51,390 nucleotides of DNA, taken from assembly GCA_947642745.1 (NCBI GenBank), contig CANRTU010000034.1, positions 1 to 51,390 on the forward strand, in the 5' to 3' direction. The position numbers and the translations under genes are program-made. Of this stretch, positions 44,771 to 51,390 are shown in pieces; the first letter of the stretch is position 1, and every line of letters starts with the position of its first letter. A model generated the notes under the pieces. It saw only the letters and a list, made by a program, of their open reading frames with translations. It was not told where the DNA came from and made no database searches. The DNA comes from an uncultured Eubacterium sp. GTDB lineage: Bacteria > Bacillota > Clostridia > Lachnospirales > Lachnospiraceae.

Positions 44771-47146
44771 CTGCGCCTGTGTCCAGAACCGTCTTAATTT
44801 TTCCGCCACAGTTTCTATATTACATACCTCACATCCTTCCCACTCTCTTGGAAACAGCGCCTGGTACTCCCTTAACAGAAACCGCTCGTCCAGCAGTTCG
44901 ATAATTCCCACATCCGAGGCGGTACGGATCACCCTTCCCGCAGCCTGCAGCACCTTATTCATTCCGGGATAACGGTATGCGTAATCAAAGCCATTTCCGG
45001 AGCGGCTGTCATAAAACTGCTTTAAAATCTCCCGTCCGTTGCTGACCTGCGGCAGTCCTGTCCCTATCATAATGGCGCCTATGAGCTGCTCCTCTTTCAG
45101 ATCAATCCCTTCGCCAAAAATCCCCCCCATCACGCAAAAAGCCATCAGGGAACGCTCTCTTTCAATCGTAAATTCCGCCAGAAAATCTTCCCGGTCCGCT
45201 TCATCCATACCGGTTTTTTGCAGCAGGCAGTCCATATCCGCTGCCGGAAGCGACTGAAATTTCTCATACACATCTTCAAGCATCTTATACGAAGGAAAAA
45301 ACACAATATAATTTCCTTTTTTCTGCATACCGGTACGACGGATATACATAGCCATCCGGGTATATTCCTCTTCCCCCCGGCGGGTATATTTACTTGTTAC
45401 ATCATTTCCGATCAGTACCAGCTTTTGCTGCGGACGGAATATGGTTTCCGCATAAATAGCGTAATTATCGTCCCTGGTGCTCAGCAGACTTTTATAATAT
45501 CCTATAGGAAGCAGTGTGGCGGAAAAAAAGACCGTACTGCGCCCTTTGTCCAGCCGCTTCTGCAGATTTGCGGAAGGATCCACACAGAACAGTTCCAGTT
45601 TAAACCGGCCATCCGCCGTATGCTCTGTGTAAATCACATAATTTTCATCCAGACATTCACACGTATCCAGAAACCTGCGCACCTGGTAATAAAACTCCAG
45701 CACAGTGTCCCGTTCCTCAAATTCCCTGTTCTGCTGCAAAAACTGATCCATTGAGACTATCAGGCGCATCAGGGCAAATACAAGGACAGATATGTCCTCA
45801 TAATACCGGAACGTCTCACATTCCCGTTTGTAATCCAGCATAATCCGGTTGCACTGCTTTAGTCCCCCATCCAGCTTTCCAGTGTATTTTTTTACAATCT
45901 TTTTAATATTCAGAAAGTCTTCTTTATATAAACGGGCGCTGTACATTTCCCGGCCACGCTCCGCCAGATTATGGGCCTCGTCCACCAGAAATAAATAATC
46001 TCCCCGTATGCCTTCGGCAAAAAAGCGTTTCAGATATACTTTCGGATCAAATACATAATTATAGTCACAGATAATATTATCGGCAAACGAAGCAGTATCC
46101 AGACACAGTTCAAAGGGACAGACCAGATAAGCTTGCGCCTGTTCCAGGATCACTTCCCTGGTAAACAGATCCGCTTTGTGCAGCAGACCGTACACCGCAT
46201 CGTTGACTCTGTCGTAATGCCCCTTTGCATAAGGGCAGGCCTGCGGATTGCAGACAGTTTCCTGTTGCAGGCACATTTTTTCCTTCGCCATAATCTGTAC
46301 CGTTTTTGCCCGGTATCCGGACTGATAAAATAGTTCCAGGGTTTCCTTTGCCACAGTTGCCGTTATCGTCTTTGCTGTCAGGTAAAAAATTTTATCCCCG
46401 ATCTCCTCTCCCACTGCTTTTACGGCAGGAAACAGGGTGGACAGCGTCTTGCCGGTACCGGTGGGCGCCTGGATAAACAGAATCTTTTTCCTTAAAATCG
46501 TGCGGTATACGCCGCTTACCAGCTTTTTTTGCCCGTCACGGTAGGGAAACGGAAATTCCAGTTTCTTTATGGAAGCTCTGCTGGTCTTTCTCCATTCATA
46601 CTGGAACTGCGCCCATTTTTTATATTCATTCATCATTGAAAGGAACCATTGTTCCAGTTCCCCAAAGGAATAGCTGAAAGTAAAATACCGCCGCTCTTCC
46701 GTATCCAGACTGGCATAGGTCATACGCACGCCGGTCTGTTCACAACCGTTTTGCAGGGCGTAAATAAACGCATAGCATTTTGCCTGCGCCAGATGGACGG
46801 CCACAGGTTCTGTCATTTTTGTGACATCGGCAAAAACCCCTTTGATTTCGTCGATGGTCACTCCCGTTTCTTCTATTATAATACCGTCCGCCCTGCCCTC
46901 AAGCACAATCGTATAGTTTTCCTCTTCGAATTCCATTTTCAGCGGTACTTCCGGATGATAGAGAGACCCTGCTTTTTTCTGCAGTTTCCGGTGCAGCCTG
47001 CTGCCCCGCTGCATGGCGTCCGCCTGCATAACGCCGGTTTTACGGTTGTCGATGTCCCCGCTGCGGAAAATAAATTCCACAAGGCTGCGGACGGATATTT
47101 TTATTTTCATTTTATGATCTGGTTCTGCGGCTGTAGTATCCTGCAT
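44756..47146 (-). CDS. DinG/XPD-type DNA helicase with N-terminal PD-(D/E)XK nuclease-like domain
   Basis: Protein of 796 residues. Residues 10-190 look like a RecB/Cas4-type nuclease: GRADGIIIEE and VTIDEIKG supply the Asp and Glu-x-Lys. The superfamily 2 helicase follows, with Walker A QAPTGTGKT near 235 and VDEAHNLAERGR near 405. Between them, cysteines in MCLQQETVCNPQACPYAKG and CPFELC fit the iron-sulfur cluster of XPD-like helicases. The C-terminal motifs include GGIFGEGIDL and QAAGRVIRT. A role in DNA repair is likely. The first ATG at 47146 was kept because GAGAG lies 8 nt upstream. It is not linked in function to its neighbours. Confidence 0.88.
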   Translation of the reverse strand: MQDTTAAEPDHKMKIKISVRSLVEFIFRSGDIDNRKTGVMQADAMQRGSRLHRKLQKKAGSLYHPEVPLKMEFEEENYTIVLEGRADGIIIEETGVTIDEIKGVFADVTKMTEPVAVHLAQAKCYAFIYALQNGCEQTGVRMTYASLDTEERRYFTFSYSFGELEQWFLSMMNEYKKWAQFQYEWRKTSRASIKKLEFPFPYRDGQKKLVSGVYRTILRKKILFIQAPTGTGKTLSTLFPAVKAVGEEIGDKIFYLTAKTITATVAKETLELFYQSGYRAKTVQIMAKEKMCLQQETVCNPQACPYAKGHYDRVNDAVYGLLHKADLFTREVILEQAQAYLVCPFELCLDTASFADNIICDYNYVFDPKVYLKRFFAEGIRGDYLFLVDEAHNLAERGREMYSARLYKEDFLNIKKIVKKYTGKLDGGLKQCNRIMLDYKRECETFRYYEDISVLVFALMRLIVSMDQFLQQNREFEERDTVLEFYYQVRRFLDTCECLDENYVIYTEHTADGRFKLELFCVDPSANLQKRLDKGRSTVFFSATLLPIGYYKSLLSTRDDNYAIYAETIFRPQQKLVLIGNDVTSKYTRRGEEEYTRMAMYIRRTGMQKKGNYIVFFPSYKMLEDVYEKFQSLPAADMDCLLQKTGMDEADREDFLAEFTIERERSLMAFCVMGGIFGEGIDLKEEQLIGAIMIGTGLPQVSNGREILKQFYDSRSGNGFDYAYRYPGMNKVLQAAGRVIRTASDVGIIELLDERFLLREYQALFPREWEGCEVCNIETVAEKLRRFWTQAQPPGP

Positions 47147-47521
47147 CTGTCTGTTCTCTCTCTGACTGGTTTTATTATGACTGTTTTTTTCTGTGACTGT
47201 TTTTTCTGTGACCGGGTTTATCCGTGACCGGATGATCTATTAAAACCGGATACTCCGTCTGCGGCGTATGTATGGAAATCATAACGGATGTGTCCCGCAA
47301 TACAAAGGATCATGGCGCATATCCATGGATATCCGTCATGATCCTGTACGGTGAGTGTCTGTTAAACTGCCGGTTCCACATGACACGTATCATATCACAG
47401 GCAGGTCTGTTTTACAAGACGCCCTGCCGGCCCTTTTTACGTCTTTCCAAAACCCTCCGCAGTGCCGCACTGACATACGGTGACTGTCGCCAAAGACTTT
47501 CTTTCCAGTCTGTCTTTCCGG
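47147..47521. other. Intergenic region with repeat fragment and nested palindrome
   Basis: About 375 bp between the helicase and the end of the ABC operon. AAAACCGGATACTCCGTCTG with GCGGCG following (from about 47236) repeats one arm and the flank of the terminators at 57-170 but lacks the opposite arm. A nested palindrome lies at 47306-47345. No gene was found; a short plus-strand frame from 47272 has no ribosome site. Confidence 0.5.
47306..47345. repeat. Nested palindrome
   Basis: Outer arms AGGATCATG (47306-47314) and CATGATCCT (47337-47345) pair exactly. Inside them, ATATCCATGGATAT (47319-47332) is a perfect 14-bp palindrome, with only 4-nt mismatched pieces between. It could be an RNA hairpin or a protein site. 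Confidence 0.5.
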
Positions 47522-48277
47522 TTATGACCGGTATATACCACACCGGTCCTGTGACGACTTGCGTCCGCAGCTGTATCCGTAAAACAAAAGCATCCCGGAA
47601 CCGGCGGCAAGATACAGAAGTCTGGCCAGAATCCATTTTGTATCCATGACAAACTCCGGCTCTCCTGTGGCTCCTGCAGGCAGTCCTGCCGGAACAGCCG
47701 CAAAATAGCCTGCGCAGGAAAAATCCATTCCATTTGTGACTATTCCGGAACCGGCTACAGCCGCAATGATCATCACGACACAGATCAGGCCGGGATGCAC
47801 CCGCCCCAGCAGGTGTCCCAGACTGACCGCAAATACAAAGCAGGGCACGATAATTAACAGCGAGGGCAGTATCAGCATTACTGACCCGTAATATCCGAAA
47901 AACCAGATATAAAATACCCCGGCCGTAACTGCCGCCACCAGACAGACTACCCCAAAGCAGACAGTCAGAACAGCCGTCCGTATGAGAAAATGCCCTGCCG
48001 GCGTCACCGGTCCCGCCATCACAAGCAGATCCGCCTCCTTTTGTTTTTTTCCGTAATAGCCCGCCTGAAGCGCCAGCACGGCAGCCAGAGCCGCCGGCAT
48101 TATTCTGCCCAGATACACGAGACAGCTCCATACTGAAAACGGAGCCGTATGACCGACGCCCATAATAATCTCCGACACAAGTACATACCAGTCAAAAACC
48201 GCATTTATGGCCAGCAGAGCCAGAAACTGCCATCTGCCCGCTGTTCTTTTTAATTCATATCCAAATATTTTTCCCAA
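47522..48277 (-). CDS. ABC-2-type membrane permease
   Basis: Integral membrane protein of 251 residues with six to seven hydrophobic helices. It starts with the cytoplasmic piece KIFGYELKRTAGRW common to ABC-2 permeases, and helix 1 (FLALLAINAVFDWYVL) follows. The start is a TTG at 48277 with AAGGGTG 5 nt before it; it comes 30 bp after the peptidase-permease gene. It is probably the second transmembrane subunit of the exporter. Substrate unknown. Confidence 0.75.
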   Translation of the reverse strand: MGKIFGYELKRTAGRWQFLALLAINAVFDWYVLVSEIIMGVGHTAPFSVWSCLVYLGRIMPAALAAVLALQAGYYGKKQKEADLLVMAGPVTPAGHFLIRTAVLTVCFGVVCLVAAVTAGVFYIWFFGYYGSVMLILPSLLIIVPCFVFAVSLGHLLGRVHPGLICVVMIIAAVAGSGIVTNGMDFSCAGYFAAVPAGLPAGATGEPEFVMDTKWILARLLYLAAGSGMLLFYGYSCGRKSSQDRCGIYRS

Positions 48278-48307
48278 ATCATCACCCTTTCTGTGCGGAT
48301 TCCGCCA

Positions 48308-50473
48308 TTAGAGTTCCAGGTCCTTCGCCTCTAATCCACAGTAATCCAGAAAATCCTCATAAGTAAACAGCTTACCGTCACTGTAGCGCTCCCTGTCCTG
48401 ATACATCTTCTTTAATATCTGATCCATCTGTTTCTCTCCTCCCACCAGCTGTTCCGCCTTTAATATCATAAGCGGCATACGCATATACAGATTCGTTCCC
48501 TCATCTGTTTCCCGCAGCCTTGCCCGATACCGTTCTGGCAGTGCGGATAAGTATTCCGGATGCCGGTAATAAAAATTCCGCTCCTGTTGTTCCACCCCCT
48601 GCTTCCATTGCTCCACATAATACTGCCCGGCATACAGTTCCCCATACAGTTCCCTGGCAATACGGTACGTAGAATAAACGGTCAGTCCTTCGTCGGACCA
48701 GATATCCGTAATGTCGCATTCCAGCCCGAAACCGCCCCACCACTGATGAACCATTTCATGGATAAACACCTCTGTGGCGCTGGCGCCCCTCTGGGGATCG
48801 CTTAATGTAAGAGGAGAAAGCACTGTCTCAAACCATTCGCATATCCCCGGATGGGCAAACCCGCCCATAATCATAATACTTTTCTGGATCAGCAGCAGCC
48901 TGTTATCCTGCAGCTGGTCCAGCGCTCCATAATGCTTTCCGCAGTATTCAAATACCTTTGCCAGCGCTTCACGTATATCATATTCTTCCACAGCTTTTCG
49001 GTAATCCTTTCCATAGGAAAAATCAATGTCCACGCCGGCGGCGTTCACCCGGTCCATGACATAATGACCCGCCGCAAAATCCATCACATACGTATCACAA
49101 GAAGCCGTCCAGGTCTTTGTGCCGTCCCCGTTATCCACACAGTCTGTCATGGGAGAAAAATCCAGATATGGCGTCAGATCTTTTGGAATGGTAAAGGATA
49201 TTTCAGCCCCGTTTTTACACGTATAAGACGTAAGGGGCGCAATGCTGGTACCACGCAGCTGGATATAATCCCGGTCCGCCGACTCGTCCACCATAAAAGA
49301 AGCCACATACGCCGCAATGGCCGGTATCCCTTCATATTCAATCACCAGTGTCTCTCCCGCCTGCTCCGGCAGACGGAACCGGACACGGCAGATCCCGTTG
49401 ACCGCACGTTCATCCGCCAGAAAGTCCACCGGCTTCCCGCCATAAGTCATCTTTGTAATCTCATAGCCCGGGTTAATTTCCAGCAGATCCTCCCCGGTAT
49501 ACGGACGGATCATATCATACTCCGCCCTGGCGCTGACTTTGCCGGACCAGGGACTTGTAGAAATAAAATAGCGTATGGCGGAAGTCTTCACTGAGCGCAT
49601 TGCTTTTACATCCGTTTCTTCCACAAATTCCTCCGGTCCGTTATCTATAAACGGCTGGCTTTTCCAGAGTCCCAGACCAGACGCCAGTAACAGCGCTGCC
49701 AGAACGGGCAGGTAACCTCTGCGTATCCCATACAAAAAAGATCCTGCCAGCTTTTTCCCATACCGGCGGATACAGATCAGCGACCAGATCCACAATCCGG
49801 CCGCCAGGCACAGCCACATCAGCCTGGTATAAAGCCCGATGCGTAACGGCCAGTAACTGATAAACCCATCTGAAAGGGACACCACATAAGGATTGATCCA
49901 GCGCAGGAAATAATCCTCAGACGCATAGGTGCTAAAGCTGGCATATACACATCCTCCGTAAATCAGAATCGTAACTGCGCTACTACAGGTAATCTGGTAC
50001 AAAGCTTCCACAAAAAACACAGAAATACACCAGGTAGGAATCATAAACACCGCATAACAGGCAAAGTAAAATTCCGGGTGAAACAGATACTCCATTCCAG
50101 CTGCTGTAAAGGGCAGATATACGCAGGCACACACACCTGTTACGATTATGATAAGCGTAATCTCCGCCAGCATACGCACAATGGAACGCCGCCCGGGCGA
50201 TATAACGGCGTCCGTCAGTACGTCCATGCCGGTACGCATGGGGCGGCTGGCTTCCGCCAGCGCCACAGCGGCAAAAATCACGGCGCCCATTGTTGTGCCT
50301 GCCAGTACCGGATTGGCAATCAGCTGTATGGACAGCGATTCCACCGGAGAAGTCCGCAGCAGCGGCAGATAACCGGCAAGCGGGGCGCAAAGACACAGCA
50401 GGCCTGCCAGCCAGATAGTTCCTGACCGGACCATCCTGCGGACTTCCACCAGATAAACTGCGTAAAGTTTCAT
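48308..50473 (-). CDS. ABC permease fused to an M1-family (gluzincin) metallopeptidase
   Basis: Protein of 721 residues in two parts. Residues 1-280 hold about six membrane helices of an ABC-2-type permease (IWLAGLLCLCAPLAGYLPLL and so on), with a further helix near 285-300. Residues 300-721 are an M1-like peptidase: VFIHEMVHQWWGGFG carries HExxH, and DIWSDEGLTVYSTY supplies the third zinc ligand Glu, 18 residues on. The peptidase part lies outside by topology. The ATG at 50473 overlaps the ATPase stop (ATGA) and follows GGGAGGGGAG. The fusion suggests an exporter that trims a peptide or protein. Confidence 0.85.
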   Translation of the reverse strand: MKLYAVYLVEVRRMVRSGTIWLAGLLCLCAPLAGYLPLLRTSPVESLSIQLIANPVLAGTTMGAVIFAAVALAEASRPMRTGMDVLTDAVISPGRRSIVRMLAEITLIIIVTGVCACVYLPFTAAGMEYLFHPEFYFACYAVFMIPTWCISVFFVEALYQITCSSAVTILIYGGCVYASFSTYASEDYFLRWINPYVVSLSDGFISYWPLRIGLYTRLMWLCLAAGLWIWSLICIRRYGKKLAGSFLYGIRRGYLPVLAALLLASGLGLWKSQPFIDNGPEEFVEETDVKAMRSVKTSAIRYFISTSPWSGKVSARAEYDMIRPYTGEDLLEINPGYEITKMTYGGKPVDFLADERAVNGICRVRFRLPEQAGETLVIEYEGIPAIAAYVASFMVDESADRDYIQLRGTSIAPLTSYTCKNGAEISFTIPKDLTPYLDFSPMTDCVDNGDGTKTWTASCDTYVMDFAAGHYVMDRVNAAGVDIDFSYGKDYRKAVEEYDIREALAKVFEYCGKHYGALDQLQDNRLLLIQKSIMIMGGFAHPGICEWFETVLSPLTLSDPQRGASATEVFIHEMVHQWWGGFGLECDITDIWSDEGLTVYSTYRIARELYGELYAGQYYVEQWKQGVEQQERNFYYRHPEYLSALPERYRARLRETDEGTNLYMRMPLMILKAEQLVGGEKQMDQILKKMYQDRERYSDGKLFTYEDFLDYCGLEAKDLEL

Positions 50474-51330
50474 TTGCTCCCCTCCCTGTGAATATAGTAC
50501 AAATAGGCGTCTTCCAGCGCAGGCTCCGTCTCCCTGGCAAAATCTGGCAGCCGGTCCGCCACAATGCGGCAACGGATTCCTTCTGACACACTGACTTTCG
50601 ATACGACCTGACAGTTACCAGGCTCCAGTTCTTCTGGTGTTGTCAGAAACACGCCCACATGTCCGGCTGCCTCCGCCACCAGCCCAGACGGGCTGCCGTC
50701 ATACAGCACACGTCCGTCATAAATGACCAGTACACGGCTGCACACCGCCTGTACGTCTTCCACGATATGCGTGGAAAGAAAAACCAGTCTGTCCCTGGCC
50801 AGTTCTGAAAATATGTTGCGGAATCTCACCCGCTCTTCCGGATCCAGACCAACGGTGGGTTCATCCAGAATTATCAGCTCCGGTCTGCCCAGAAGCGCCT
50901 GCGCAATGCCCACCCGCTGCCTCTGTCCGCCGGAAAGATGACTGATACGCACTTTTTTATACGGCAGCATATCTGTATACTCCAGCGCTTCCGAAACAGC
51001 CTCCCGGCCTTTTACGCCTTTTAACGCCGCCATATAGTCCAGAAACTGTCCCACGGTCAGCTCATCATACAGACCGAAATGCTGGGGCAGATAGCCAGTC
51101 TTTGCCTTTAACTGCTTCTCCCTGGACAGCAGCGGGCTGCCGTCCAGCAGAATTTCTCCCCTGGCAGGCACAAGTCCCGCAACCATCAGCTTCATCAGCG
51201 TGGTCTTGCCCGCGCCATTGGGCCCAAGGATACCGGTAAATCCGGGACTTCCGGCACTGATGGAAACATCCTGCAGCGCTTTTTTGCCAGAAGGATAAAT
51301 CATGGTAACATGATTCAGCTCAATGTTCAT
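50470..51330 (-). CDS. ABC transporter ATP-binding protein
   Basis: ATPase of 286 residues with Walker A GPNGAGKTT near 37-45, signature LSGGQRQRV near 130, Walker B LIILDEPTVGLDPEE, and a switch histidine in LSTHIVED. It is of the type that powers ABC-2 exporters (CcmA/NatA-like). The ATG follows CGAGGAG by 8 nt. It is the first gene of a three-gene operon and overlaps the next gene. Confidence 0.93.
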   Translation of the reverse strand: MNIELNHVTMIYPSGKKALQDVSISAGSPGFTGILGPNGAGKTTLMKLMVAGLVPARGEILLDGSPLLSREKQLKAKTGYLPQHFGLYDELTVGQFLDYMAALKGVKGREAVSEALEYTDMLPYKKVRISHLSGGQRQRVGIAQALLGRPELIILDEPTVGLDPEERVRFRNIFSELARDRLVFLSTHIVEDVQAVCSRVLVIYDGRVLYDGSPSGLVAEAAGHVGVFLTTPEELEPGNCQVVSKVSVSEGIRCRIVADRLPDFARETEPALEDAYLYYIHREGSK

Positions 51331-51356
51331 AAATCATACTCCTCGTATAATAAGTT

Positions 51357-51380
51357 TGTAAGCAAGAAAAACAGCTTACA
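51357..51380. promoter_or_regulatory. Operator-like inverted repeat upstream of the ABC operon
   Basis: TGTAAGC (51357-51363) and GCTTACA (51374-51380) pair exactly around a 10-nt centre, in the region expected for the operon promoter. Operons of this kind are often controlled by a small GntR-type repressor; its gene, if any, would be beyond the window. Confidence 0.45.
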
Positions 51381-51390
51381 GGCTTATTCT

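Overview
The window looks like chromosomal DNA of a Gram-positive, gut-type clostridium, most likely of the Lachnospiraceae. The support is strong AGGAGG-type ribosome sites, a large single-chain PurL, a VanY-type D,D-carboxypeptidase beside a two-component system, and polysaccharide genes of the EpsG/EpsL-M-N kind with no lipid A or outer-membrane genes. No rRNA, tRNA or CRISPR array was seen. Genus cannot be fixed from this sequence alone.

Layout. 1-250: two tandem hairpin terminators on the minus strand. 249-1415: a lone family-4 glycosyltransferase. 2011-5814: purL, with a structured leader and an intrinsic terminator. 6587-7474: a lone family-2 glycosyltransferase after a long AT-rich gap with a perfect 12-bp-arm palindrome. 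7764-38068: one very long minus-strand surface-polysaccharide locus. 38274-38723: a 14-bp tandem repeat array and an XRE regulator. 38.7-40.2 kb: decayed DNA with a 19-bp inverted repeat pair and a broken rhuM-like gene. 40333-44737: response regulator, sensor kinase, anchored accessory protein and VanY-like peptidase. 44756-47146: a nuclease-helicase fusion. 47522-51330: an ABC exporter operon in which one permease is fused to an M1-type metallopeptidase.

The polysaccharide locus reads, in transcription order from 38068 down to 7764: aminotransferase, phosphoglycosyltransferase and acetyltransferase (a PglE/PglC/PglD-like set suggesting a diacetylbacillosamine-type first sugar), three glycosyltransferases and an EpsG-type polymerase, a UDP-sugar dehydrogenase, a deacetylase-like protein, then an acyl module (LpxD-like acyltransferase, short-chain dehydrogenase, acyl carrier protein, AMP-ligase, LuxE-like and LuxC-like proteins), a Gfo/Idh oxidoreductase, a Wzx-type flippase, a TupA-like ATP-grasp protein, a protein of unknown function, a TagB/TagF-like transferase, and then a five-gene set (plus a broken sixth) that matches the Campylobacter jejuni capsule O-methyl phosphoramidate (MeOPN) pathway. 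It ends with an FkbH-like protein and a second LpxD-like protein.

The most exciting reading is this last set (10911-16217): methyltransferase, PEP-synthase-like glutamine kinase, APS-kinase-like CDP-amidate kinase, class I glutamine amidotransferase and nucleotidyltransferase, with overlapping genes. Taken singly these would be annotated as sulfate, phosphocholine and pyruvate enzymes. Together they suggest a Gram-positive polysaccharide decorated with a P-N bonded phosphoramidate. The same locus carries an ACP-dependent acyl module with an LpxD-like acyltransferase, suggesting an unusual acyl group on an amino sugar. Both proposals are inferences from motifs and gene order.
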